62,263 nucleotides of DNA, from positions 1 to 62,263 of the forward strand of contig DAIDHH010000059.1 in NCBI GenBank assembly GCA_027452045.1, written 5' to 3'. Made by a program: the position numbers and the translations under genes. Below the pieces are notes generated by a model. The model saw only the letters and a list, made by a program, of their open reading frames with translations, searched no databases and was not told where the DNA came from. Below, one piece after another: positions 33,250 through 41,375 of this stretch. Numbering within the stretch: the first letter of the stretch is position 1; each line of letters opens with the position of its first letter. Source of the DNA: Gammaproteobacteria bacterium (GTDB lineage Bacteria; Pseudomonadota; Gammaproteobacteria; Steroidobacterales; Steroidobacteraceae).

Positions 33250-34430
33250 TGCGCTGGCTCATGCAACTCGCCGCGGTGAGCGCCACGAGCCTGAGCAGCC
33301 TGCACCGGCGCCTCGACTCCTCGTTGGTCGCGGTCATCGGCTTTGCCGGCGTGGTGCTGGTGGTGGTCGCGGTGTTGTCCATTCGCGCCGGCTTCCACGC
33401 CACCCTCGCTGACACCGGCTCACCGGATGTCGCCATCATTCTGCACGGTGGCACCGGCACGGAGGTCGACAGCGTGCTCGGTGGCGAGAGCACCCAAGTC
33501 ATCGCACAGGCGCCGGGGATCGCCATGATCGCGGGCCGACCGATGCTCTCGCCGGAACTGCTGGTGCAGCTCGACCTGCGCAAGCGCTCCTCGGACACGG
33601 TGGCGGATGTTTCATTCCGCGGCGTCACGCCGGAGGCGTTGCGGGTGCACCGGCGGATACACATCGTGGCCGGACGGATGTTCACGCCGGGAATGGACGA
33701 GGTCATCGTCGGCGCGCAGGCGGCGCGGGAGTTCCGCGGCCTGCGTCCGGGCGATGTGCTCAGGAGCGGCACCTACCGCTGGCGAGTGGTAGGCATTTTC
33801 GATGACGGCGGCGGGCTCCATGATTCGGAGCTCTGGACGAGCCTGCCGGTGCTCGAGGCCGCCTACCGGCGTGGCGACTCGGTGAGCTCGGTCTACGCCC
33901 GGCTCGCGGCGCCACAGGCGTTCGCCAACTTCAAACACGCCCTCACCGGCAATCCGCGCCTCAGCGTCAGCGTGCAACGGGAATCGGATTACTTTGCCGG
34001 GCAGGCCCACGACATGGCACTGTTCATCGGCATCATCGGCGGCATCATCGCCATCCTCATGGGCGGCGGCGCGGTGTTCGGCGCCGTCAATACTCTCTAC
34101 ACGGCGGTCGCCGCCCGGACCCGCGAGATCGCGACATTGCGCGCGCTCGGGTTCGCAGGTTCCGTGGTGCTCGGATCGGTGCTGATGGAGGCGCTGACCC
34201 TCGGGGCCATCGGCGGGGCGTGCGGCGCGGCCCTCGCCTACGCCTTGTTCAACGGTTTCGAGGCGAGCACCTACAACCAATTCAGCGTCATCGCGTTCCG
34301 CTTCGAGGTCACCCCGCGGCTGCTCGAGCTCGGGATGACCTATGCCCTCCTCCTTGGCCTCATCGGCGGCCTCTTGCCGGCGGTGCGGGCCGCGCGCATG
34401 CCGATCGCCGCGGGCCTGCGCTCCGCGTGA
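33249..34430 (+). CDS. FtsX/MacB-type ABC transporter permease (second of two)
   Basis: 393 residues from ATG at 33249, sharing one base with the previous stop. Topology is the same as its partner: N-terminal helix VAVIGFAGVVLVVVAVLS, periplasmic domain (residues about 45-270), then three helices with the coupling motif RTREIATLRALGFAGSVVL. The pair would form a heterodimeric MacB-like or LolCE-like channel, exporting or extracting a hydrophobic substrate, with an ATPase encoded elsewhere. It converges on the thiolase gene with nine bases between. Confidence 0.87.
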   Translation: MRWLMQLAAVSATSLSSLHRRLDSSLVAVIGFAGVVLVVVAVLSIRAGFHATLADTGSPDVAIILHGGTGTEVDSVLGGESTQVIAQAPGIAMIAGRPMLSPELLVQLDLRKRSSDTVADVSFRGVTPEALRVHRRIHIVAGRMFTPGMDEVIVGAQAAREFRGLRPGDVLRSGTYRWRVVGIFDDGGGLHDSELWTSLPVLEAAYRRGDSVSSVYARLAAPQAFANFKHALTGNPRLSVSVQRESDYFAGQAHDMALFIGIIGGIIAILMGGGAVFGAVNTLYTAVAARTREIATLRALGFAGSVVLGSVLMEALTLGAIGGACGAALAYALFNGFEASTYNQFSVIAFRFEVTPRLLELGMTYALLLGLIGGLLPAVRAARMPIAAGLRSA

Positions 34431-34439
34431 GCCTCGCGA

Positions 34440-35642
34440 TCAAAGCACCTCGAACACCCCCGCCGCGCCCATCCCGGTGCCGATGCACATCGTGACGATT
34501 CCGTAGCCCTTCTCGCCCCGGCCGCGCATGCCGTGCACCAGGGTCGCGGTACGGATCGCTCCGGTTGCCCCGAGCGGGTGACCGAGGGCAATTGCGCCAC
34601 CGTGGGGGTTGACGAGCTGCGGATCGAGATCAAGGTCGCGGATGACCGCGAGGGCCTGGGCCGCAAAAGCCTCGTTGAGCTCGATCCATTTGATCGCTCC
34701 GAGTCCGATGCCGGCCCGCTCGAGGGCGGCCGGCACCGCCACCTTCGGTCCGATGCCCATGACCGCAGGGGGCACGCCCTTGACGGCGAAAGTGACATAT
34801 CGAGCGAGCGGCGTCAGGTTGTAGCGCTTGAGCGCCGCCTCCGAAACCAAGACCACCGCGGCCGCGCCGTCGGAGGTCTGGGAGCTGTTGCCGGCCGTGA
34901 CACTGCCCTTGGCATCGAAGGCCGTCTTCAACTTCGTGAGCGCCTCGAGCGAGGTGTCGGCGCGCGGACCTTCATCATCCAGCACGGTCTTCGTGGACAC
35001 CCTGACCTCGTGGGTCGTGAGGTCCGGGGTCCTCGTGGTCACCTCCAGGGGGGAGATCTCGGCCCGGAAAGCGCCGGAGGCGGTTGCCGCCACCGCGCGC
35101 CGGTGCGACTCGAGCGAGAAGGCATCCTGATCCTCACGGGACACCTTCCATTGCCGTGCCACCTTCTCGGCGGTGATACCCATGCCGTAGGCGATCGCGA
35201 AATTCTCGTCCTTGGCGAAGATCTCGGGGTTGAGCGCCACCTTGTTACCCATCATGGGCACCATGGACATCGACTCGGCGCCGCCGGCGATCACCACATC
35301 GGCCTCCCCGAGGCGGATGCGGTCTGCGGCGATCTGCACGGCATTGAGTCCGGAGGAGCAATACCGGTTGATCGTGACGCCGGGAACGGTATCCGGCAGG
35401 CCCGCGAGGAGCGCCCCGATGCGTGCCATGTTCAGCCCCTGCTCCGCCTCCGGGAAGGCGCAGCCGACGACGACGTCCTCGATGCTCTTCGGCTCAAGCG
35501 AGGGGACCTGCGCCAGCGCACTCTTCAGCACGTGCACCAGCATGTCATCCGGGCGCACCTGTCGCAGCATGCCGCGGGGCGCCTTGCCGACCGGGGTGCG
35601 TGTTGCGGCGACGATGTAGGCGTCTTGGATCTGTTGGGTCAT
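34440..35642 (-). CDS. Acetyl-CoA C-acyltransferase (thiolase) of beta-oxidation
   Basis: 400 residues from ATG at 35642. The nucleophile Cys is in NRYCSSGLNAVQIA, the His in GGAIALGHPLGATGA, and the second Cys in TMCIGTGMGAAG. The N-terminal AYIVAATRTPVGKA is standard. It cleaves 3-ketoacyl-CoA. It is last in the psrA-fadE-fadN-thiolase run, 19 bases after the fadN-like gene. FadA and FadI cannot be separated with certainty. Confidence 0.92.
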   Translation of the reverse strand: MTQQIQDAYIVAATRTPVGKAPRGMLRQVRPDDMLVHVLKSALAQVPSLEPKSIEDVVVGCAFPEAEQGLNMARIGALLAGLPDTVPGVTINRYCSSGLNAVQIAADRIRLGEADVVIAGGAESMSMVPMMGNKVALNPEIFAKDENFAIAYGMGITAEKVARQWKVSREDQDAFSLESHRRAVAATASGAFRAEISPLEVTTRTPDLTTHEVRVSTKTVLDDEGPRADTSLEALTKLKTAFDAKGSVTAGNSSQTSDGAAAVVLVSEAALKRYNLTPLARYVTFAVKGVPPAVMGIGPKVAVPAALERAGIGLGAIKWIELNEAFAAQALAVIRDLDLDPQLVNPHGGAIALGHPLGATGAIRTATLVHGMRGRGEKGYGIVTMCIGTGMGAAGVFEVL

Positions 35643-35661
35643 GGGGGAAATCTCCGCGATC

Positions 35662-38037
35662 TCAATTACGCAGCGGCTTGCCGGTGGCGAGCGTGTGGGC
35701 GATGCGCTCCTGGGTCTTCGCATTCTTCAGCAGCGCGAGGAAGTGCCGTCGCTCGAGCTCGAGCAGCCACTGCTCATCGACCTCGGTACCGGCCTCGACA
35801 TCGCCACCCGTGACGACCTCCGCGATCCGCGCGCCGATCTCGAAGTCGTACTCGCTGATGAAGTGACCCTCCAGCATGTTGACCAACTGCCCCTTGATCG
35901 AGGCCGCCCCGGTGCGCCCGGCGACCGGGATGCGCCGGCCCGGGAGCGGGGGACGATAGCCGCTCTCTGCGAGCGCGAGCGCCTGCTGCCTGGCGAGGTA
36001 GAGCAGCTCGTAGGCGTTGAACGCCACCACATCGCTTGCACGCAGGAATCCGAGCTCGCGCGCCTCGAGGCCGCTGCCCGCAACCCGGGCGGTCGCGATC
36101 ATCATGTAGTAGTCCTTGAGCGAGGCGAAAAGATCCCCCTTGCTCTCGAGCGCCGCGCGCAGCGCGAACTCCTTGCAGCCTCCGCCCGCCGGCAGCAGGC
36201 CGACGCCCGCCTCGACGAGCCCCACGTAGGACTCGAGAGCGGCGACCACCCGGTCGCAGTGCATCGCGAACTCGCACCCCCCGCCGAACACGTAACCCTC
36301 CGTGGCCGCGACGGTGGGAATTTCGCTGTAGCGCAGGCGCTGGGAAGTGCTCTGGAAAAGCGCGATCACTCCATCGATGGTCTTCCAATCACCCGTGGCG
36401 AGCGCCGGACGGAGTGACTCGAGGTTGGCCCCCACCGAGAACGGCGCCTCGCTCTGCCAGATGACGAGTGCCCTGAAGCGCTCCTCCGCGAGGCCGATCG
36501 CGTGATTGAGCCCCTCGAGCACCTCGGGGCTGATCGAGTGCGCTTTGGTCTTGAAGGACACCACCAGCACCTCATCGCCCGTGGTGAAGGCACGCACGCC
36601 CGGGTTCTCGTACACCGTCTCCCCGAGCTGCGCGCGGCCCTCTCCGATGAGCGAGGCCGGCCACACCTGGCGGCGATACACATCGAGCGTGGAACGGCTG
36701 ACCAGGGTCTCACCCGCAGCATCGTAGGAGCCCTGCGGGAAATGCACGCCCGTGCGGGCCGGCTCGCGCGCCCAGGCCGGCAGCGGCACCTGCGCCAACG
36801 CCCTGCCGGCCCCGATATCCTCCTCGATCCAGCCCGCGACCTGCGCCCAGCCGGCGGCCTGCCAGAGCTCGAAGGGGCCCTGTTTCCAGCCGAACCCCCA
36901 GCGCATGGCGAGATCCACGTCGCGCGCCGAGTGCGCGATATCCTTCAGGTGATACGCGATGTAGTGGAACGTGTCGCGAAAGCACGCCCACAGGAACTGC
37001 GCCTGCGCGTGATCGCTCTCGCGCAGCCGCCTGAGCTTCTGTGCCGGGTCCTTGAGCGCAAGGATTTCGCTGACGCCCTCATCGGCCTTGGCCCCGGCCG
37101 CGACGTATCCGCCGCTTGCCGGATCGAGCACCTGGAGGTCCCTGCCCTTCTTGAGATAGATACCGCTCCTCGTCTTGGCGCCAAGCGCACCGGCCTCGAT
37201 GAGCTTCGCGAGCCAGGGCGGTGACTGAAAGAGCGCATGCCAGGGGTCGTGCGCCAGGCCGTCCCGCATGGTCTTCACGACGTGCGCGAAAGTGTCGAGG
37301 CCGACCACATCGGCGGTGCGGAAAGTGGCCGACTTGGCTCTGCCGAGGCGCGGGCCCGTCAGCTCGTCCACGACATCGAAGCGAATGCCGTACTTCTCGG
37401 CATTCGCGATGGTCGCGAGCATCGAGAACACTCCGATGCGGTTGGCGACGAAGTTCGGCGTGTCCTTGGCGCGAATCACGCCCTTGCCCAGGGTGGTGAC
37501 CAGGAATCGCTCGAGGTCATCGAGCACCGCGGGACTCACAGCCTCGCAGGGAATGATCTCCGCGAGGTGCATGTAGCGCGGCGGATTGAAGAAGTGCACG
37601 CCGCAGAACCTCGAGCGCAGCTCCTTCGGGCAGGCTTCGGCGAGCGCTGCGATGGACAACCCCGAGGTGTTGGTCGCGAAGATGGCGCGGGCGGAAAGAT
37701 GCGGGGCGACCTTGCGATAGAGCTCCATCTTCCAGTCGAGGCGCTCGGCGATCGCCTCGATCACCAGATCGCACTCTGCGAGCAGCCCGAGGTGCTCCTC
37801 GTAATTGGCCGCCTGGATGAAACCGGCCGTCTCGCGGCTCGCAAGCGGCGAGGGAGTAAGCTTCTTCAGGCCCTCGATCCCCTTGCGGGCGATACCGCTC
37901 CTGTCCCCTTCCTTTGCCGGAAGGTCAAAGAGGATGGTCGGCACCCGGGCGTTGACCAGGTGGGCGGCGATCTGCGCACCCATCACTCTGGCGCCGAGCA
38001 CGGCGACCTTGCGTACCCTGAACTTCGTGTCGGACAT
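35662..38037 (-). CDS. FadN-type 3-hydroxyacyl-CoA dehydrogenase/enoyl-CoA hydratase
   Basis: 791 residues. Unlike FadB, the dehydrogenase is N-terminal (residues 1-300; catalytic His in CGVHFFNPPRYMHLAE) and the crotonase domain is C-terminal (GGGCEFAMHCDRVVAALESY, GLVEAGVGLLPAGGG with its Glu). The NAD loop reads VAVLGARVMGAQIA: residue 17, normally the middle Gly of GxGxxG, is Arg, encoded by AGA at 37989-37987. The second dehydrogenase in this window (41376) has an intact GAGTMG. This may impair NAD binding or be a sequence error. It works with the fadE and thiolase genes on each side. Confidence 0.9.
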   Translation of the reverse strand: MSDTKFRVRKVAVLGARVMGAQIAAHLVNARVPTILFDLPAKEGDRSGIARKGIEGLKKLTPSPLASRETAGFIQAANYEEHLGLLAECDLVIEAIAERLDWKMELYRKVAPHLSARAIFATNTSGLSIAALAEACPKELRSRFCGVHFFNPPRYMHLAEIIPCEAVSPAVLDDLERFLVTTLGKGVIRAKDTPNFVANRIGVFSMLATIANAEKYGIRFDVVDELTGPRLGRAKSATFRTADVVGLDTFAHVVKTMRDGLAHDPWHALFQSPPWLAKLIEAGALGAKTRSGIYLKKGRDLQVLDPASGGYVAAGAKADEGVSEILALKDPAQKLRRLRESDHAQAQFLWACFRDTFHYIAYHLKDIAHSARDVDLAMRWGFGWKQGPFELWQAAGWAQVAGWIEEDIGAGRALAQVPLPAWAREPARTGVHFPQGSYDAAGETLVSRSTLDVYRRQVWPASLIGEGRAQLGETVYENPGVRAFTTGDEVLVVSFKTKAHSISPEVLEGLNHAIGLAEERFRALVIWQSEAPFSVGANLESLRPALATGDWKTIDGVIALFQSTSQRLRYSEIPTVAATEGYVFGGGCEFAMHCDRVVAALESYVGLVEAGVGLLPAGGGCKEFALRAALESKGDLFASLKDYYMMIATARVAGSGLEARELGFLRASDVVAFNAYELLYLARQQALALAESGYRPPLPGRRIPVAGRTGAASIKGQLVNMLEGHFISEYDFEIGARIAEVVTGGDVEAGTEVDEQWLLELERRHFLALLKNAKTQERIAHTLATGKPLRN

Positions 38038-38046
38038 GTTTTCCCC

Positions 38047-40503
38047 TCAGAACACCACTCTCTCGAGCAGCCCCTCGTCGTAACGGGTGAGGCTGGCATC
38101 GAAATCATCCACCATGATCACCTCGCGCTTGAGCCTGCGGGCGCGCTCGACGGCCCGACATTCCTCGGCGCTGATGAGACCGGCATCGCAGGCTTCAGCG
38201 AGCCGTTCCCGATCCGTGAACGCCGTGAGCTTACCCTCGCGGGCGAGCAAGCGCAGCCTGCGTTCGGTCGGCTCGGTATCGAGCACTGCGCGCAGCGCCG
38301 GCTCGAGCACCCCGAGCGGCTCTCGCTCGTCCTTCGGAACGTGCATGCCGCTTGTGAGCCGCTCGCGTGCGCCGCCGGGTGTCATCAGCGCCCGCACCAC
38401 CCGCGTCCCCATGCGATCGGATGGCGCCTTGCGCGTGAGGCCCCAGGGAAACACGGCACGGCGCAGGACCCAGGCGAGCGCCCGGTTCGGCAGGTTGGCG
38501 AGAAACCCGTCCATCGCCTGCTGAATGTCGTAGAGCGCCGCCTCGACCGCCCAGGCAAGCACCGGGAAATCCTCCTTCGGCGCCCCGTCGCGCTCGAACC
38601 GCCTGAGGCAGGCGGATGCGATGTACAGCCCCGAGAGCATGTCCCCGAGCCGCGCCGAGAGCTTCTCGCGGAACTTGAGGGTCCCGCCCAGGCTCACGAG
38701 CGCCATGTCCGCAAGCAGCGCGAATGCACTCGAGTAGCGGGTGAGCGTCCGGTAGTAGCGCCCGACCCGGCCCGGGCGCGGCGCGCCGGCGATGAGCCGC
38801 GCGCCGGTCAAGCCCATCCACAGCGCGCGCACGAAGTTAGAGACGATGAACCCGACGTGCGCCGTGAATGCGCGGTCGAACTCCTTGAGGTCACCCGACT
38901 CCGCGGCGCGCATCTCGCGCAGCACGTACGGATGGCAGCGGATCGCTCCCTGCCCGAAGATGATCATGGAGCGAGTGAGGATGTTGGCGCCCTCGACTGT
39001 GATCGCCACCGGAATCGTCTGATAGGCTGCGGCGAGGTAGTTGCGCGGACCGAGCACCACGGTGCGCCCGCCATGGATGTCCATGGCGTCGTTCAATACC
39101 TTACGCATGCGCTCGGTGTTGTGATACTTCAGCACCGCGGACAGCACCGCGGGCTTCTCCCCGAGATCGAGCCCGGTGAGCGCGAGGTCCTGCGCCGCCT
39201 CCATCTGATAGGTATGGCCGCCGATGCGGCAGAGCGCCTCATCGACTCCCTCGAAGCGCCCGATCGGCATGCCGAACTGATCGCGCACCCGGGCGTAGGC
39301 GCCCGTGGCGAAGCTCGCCACCTTTCCGGAGGCGACCGCGAGGGCCGGGAGCGAAATGCAGCGCCCGACGGACAGGCACTCGATGAGCATGCGCCAGCCC
39401 TCACCGGCGTAGGCGGGTCCGCCGATGATCCAGTCGATGGGGATGAACACCTCGCGTCCCCAGGTCGGTCCGTTCATGAACGCGGCGCCGCCCGGCCAGT
39501 GCCGGCGGCCGATGCACACGCCCTCATGCTCGGCCGGCACGAGCGCGCAGGTAATGCCGATGTCCTGCTCGCCACCGAGCAGCCGCTGCGGGTCATGCAA
39601 CCTGAAGGCAAGACCGAGGAGTGTGGCCACCGGCGCGAGCGTGATCCAGCGCTTCTCCCAGCTCACGCGCATCCCGAGCACGTTTTCGTGGCGCTCGCCG
39701 GTGCGCGGATCGGTGTAGGAGCCGCGGCAGACATAACCATAGTCCGGGATGGAGCCGGCATCGGAGCCGGCCGAGGGACTGGTGAGCGCGAAGCACGGAA
39801 TCTCGATTCCCCTGGTGAGACGCGGCAGGTAGTAATCCTTCTGCGCCTCGGTGCCGTAACGCTGCAGCAGCTCTCCCGGGCCGAGGGAGTTCGGCACCAT
39901 CACGGTCACCGCGGCGGAGCCTGCGCGCGTTGCGATCTTGGTGACGACCTTGGCGTGGGCAAAGTTCGAGAACTCGAGACCGCCGTATTTTTTCCCGATG
40001 ATCATGCCGAGGAAGCCGTTCTCGCGCACGAAGCGCCAGACCTCCGGCGGCAGATCCTTCAGCTCCTGGGTGATCTTCCAGTCATCGAGCATCGCGCAGA
40101 GCGCCTCGACCGGGCCCTCGAGAAAGGCCCGCTCCTCGGCGCTGAGCTTTGGATGCGGAAAGGAGAGGAGCCGCCGCCAGTCGGGCTTGCCGGAGAAGAG
40201 CTCCCCATCCCACCAGACGGTGCCGGCTTCGATGGCTTCCTTCTCGGTCGGCGACATCGTCGGTCGCAGACGCCGGAACGCTGCGAACACCGGGGCGAGG
40301 CACATGCGCCGCAGCGGCGGTACGTTCGCGACCAGCGCGAGCACACCGCACGTGCTCAGCAGGAGCGGTGAGAGCGTTCGGCCGGCACCGAATGCGAGCT
40401 CAGCGAGCCACAGGCCCAAGCCCACCGTCCACAGCAGGATGCCGGCCCGGAAGTAAGCCAGCATAGCGAGCAACACGACACCCAAAGCAGCGGACAATAA
40501 CAA
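38047..40503 (-). CDS. fadE: Acyl-CoA dehydrogenase FadE (membrane-anchored)
   Basis: 818 residues from TTG at 40503, chosen because AGGAGA lies six bases upstream and the resulting protein starts with the two hydrophobic helices (LLSAALGVVLLAMLAYF, ILLWTVGLGLWLAELAF) seen in E. coli FadE (814 residues). A GTG at 40545 is the longer alternative. The FAD/acyl-CoA dehydrogenase core includes CFALTSPSAGSDAGSIPDYG and the QGAIRCHPYVLREM region, with the extra C-terminal domain of FadE. It does the first oxidation of beta-oxidation. It is followed nine bases later by the fadN-like gene. Confidence 0.92.
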   Translation of the reverse strand: MLLSAALGVVLLAMLAYFRAGILLWTVGLGLWLAELAFGAGRTLSPLLLSTCGVLALVANVPPLRRMCLAPVFAAFRRLRPTMSPTEKEAIEAGTVWWDGELFSGKPDWRRLLSFPHPKLSAEERAFLEGPVEALCAMLDDWKITQELKDLPPEVWRFVRENGFLGMIIGKKYGGLEFSNFAHAKVVTKIATRAGSAAVTVMVPNSLGPGELLQRYGTEAQKDYYLPRLTRGIEIPCFALTSPSAGSDAGSIPDYGYVCRGSYTDPRTGERHENVLGMRVSWEKRWITLAPVATLLGLAFRLHDPQRLLGGEQDIGITCALVPAEHEGVCIGRRHWPGGAAFMNGPTWGREVFIPIDWIIGGPAYAGEGWRMLIECLSVGRCISLPALAVASGKVASFATGAYARVRDQFGMPIGRFEGVDEALCRIGGHTYQMEAAQDLALTGLDLGEKPAVLSAVLKYHNTERMRKVLNDAMDIHGGRTVVLGPRNYLAAAYQTIPVAITVEGANILTRSMIIFGQGAIRCHPYVLREMRAAESGDLKEFDRAFTAHVGFIVSNFVRALWMGLTGARLIAGAPRPGRVGRYYRTLTRYSSAFALLADMALVSLGGTLKFREKLSARLGDMLSGLYIASACLRRFERDGAPKEDFPVLAWAVEAALYDIQQAMDGFLANLPNRALAWVLRRAVFPWGLTRKAPSDRMGTRVVRALMTPGGARERLTSGMHVPKDEREPLGVLEPALRAVLDTEPTERRLRLLAREGKLTAFTDRERLAEACDAGLISAEECRAVERARRLKREVIMVDDFDASLTRYDEGLLERVVF

Positions 40504-40572
40504 GGCGCATCTCCTGAATGACACGTGTCCCGTGGGCCAGGACACCCATCCGGCGCCGCCGCGCGCTTACGG

Positions 40573-41280
40573 TCACTTGCCCGAGCGCCCCGAGGGGGGC
40601 GAGGTCAATCCGGCCACGACGAACGGCACCATATGTCTCACGATCATGTCCGGGTCGCGTGCCGATACCGCCGAGCGGCCAAACACCTTGAGGATGTCGT
40701 TGCCTGCGAAGGCGTGGAACATGACGCTGAACCCGAGGTGCATGCGCCACTCCACCTCCTGCTCCGTGAGGCCCGGCAACGCACGTCCCAGCGCCCGCGT
40801 GTAGCGGGTGACCAGATCGCCGTACTGCCGCGACATCGTCTCGCGCAGCTGGCGGTGGTTCTCCACCAGCACCCGCGAGAACAGCCGCACGAACATCACG
40901 CCGCCGCGCGAGGGATCTTTCGACAGCGCGAGCGCGGGCCTCACGTAGCTCCAGACCACCGCCTCGGCCGTGAGCGGCTCCGCGCCCGCCGCCACCCGCC
41001 CCTCCAGGGCATCGAGCTCCCTCAGGCACTCGGTGGCCCAGGGTCCGAAGCGACGCAGGAATACCGCTTCGAACAGCGCGTCCTTCGAGCGGAAGTGATA
41101 GTTCACCGCCGCCAGATTGACTGCCGCCTGCTGGGTGATCAGCCGCAGCGAGGTCGCCTCCATGCCGAGCTCCACGAACAGACCCTCGGCCGCATCCAGG
41201 ATGCGGATGGCCGTCTCGGAGTACTTCGGCTCGGAGTGAGCGCCCTCCCCGGCGGAAACGGATGATGTTATCGGATCCAC
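40573..41280 (-). CDS. psrA: PsrA-type TetR regulator of fatty acid degradation
   Basis: 235 residues from GTG at 41280. An in-frame ATG at 41301 is the obvious longer start, but those bases form part of a good -10 box, and 235 residues matches Pseudomonas PsrA (233). The HTH region ILDAAEGLFVELG, TSLRLITQQAAVNLAAVNYH and FRSKDALFEAVF is nearly identical in pattern to PsrA. PsrA represses fad genes and its own gene until long-chain fatty acids bind. It lies just upstream of fadE, fadN-like and thiolase genes and has PsrA-like boxes at its promoter. Confidence 0.85.
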   Translation of the reverse strand: MDPITSSVSAGEGAHSEPKYSETAIRILDAAEGLFVELGMEATSLRLITQQAAVNLAAVNYHFRSKDALFEAVFLRRFGPWATECLRELDALEGRVAAGAEPLTAEAVVWSYVRPALALSKDPSRGGVMFVRLFSRVLVENHRQLRETMSRQYGDLVTRYTRALGRALPGLTEQEVEWRMHLGFSVMFHAFAGNDILKVFGRSAVSARDPDMIVRHMVPFVVAGLTSPPSGRSGK

Positions 41281-41281
41281 G

Positions 41282-41308
41282 CGAACACTCGTTTGAAACA
41301 TACGTTTA
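41282..41308. promoter_or_regulatory. Two overlapping PsrA-like operator boxes
   Basis: CGAAC-ACTC-GTTTG (41282-41295) and GAAAC-ATAC-GTTTA (41295-41308) each match the PsrA consensus (G/C)AAAC-N2-4-GTTT(G/C) with one mismatch and share one base. They cover the -10 and probable transcription start of psrA, fitting autorepression. Confidence 0.65.
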
Positions 41309-41325
41309 TTTCATGCCGGAGTCAA
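41297..41325 (-). promoter_or_regulatory. Promoter of psrA and probably the fadE operon
   Basis: Minus strand: TTGACT (41325-41320), 17-base spacer, TATGTT (41302-41297). It has five of six -35 matches and four of six -10 matches. The predicted start near 41290 would leave about ten bases before GTG 41280. Confidence 0.6.
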
Positions 41326-41375
41326 GCGGCTTCCGCCGCGTGCCCCTCGGACCCGGAACCCCTTGTCCCCCTACC

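Noticed and set aside
37237-40371. A 1044-codon open frame antisense to the fadN-like and fadE genes
   Set aside because: It lies opposite two clear enzymes, its translation is rich in His, Arg, Glu and Gly without family features, and GC-rich genes commonly leave such open antisense frames.
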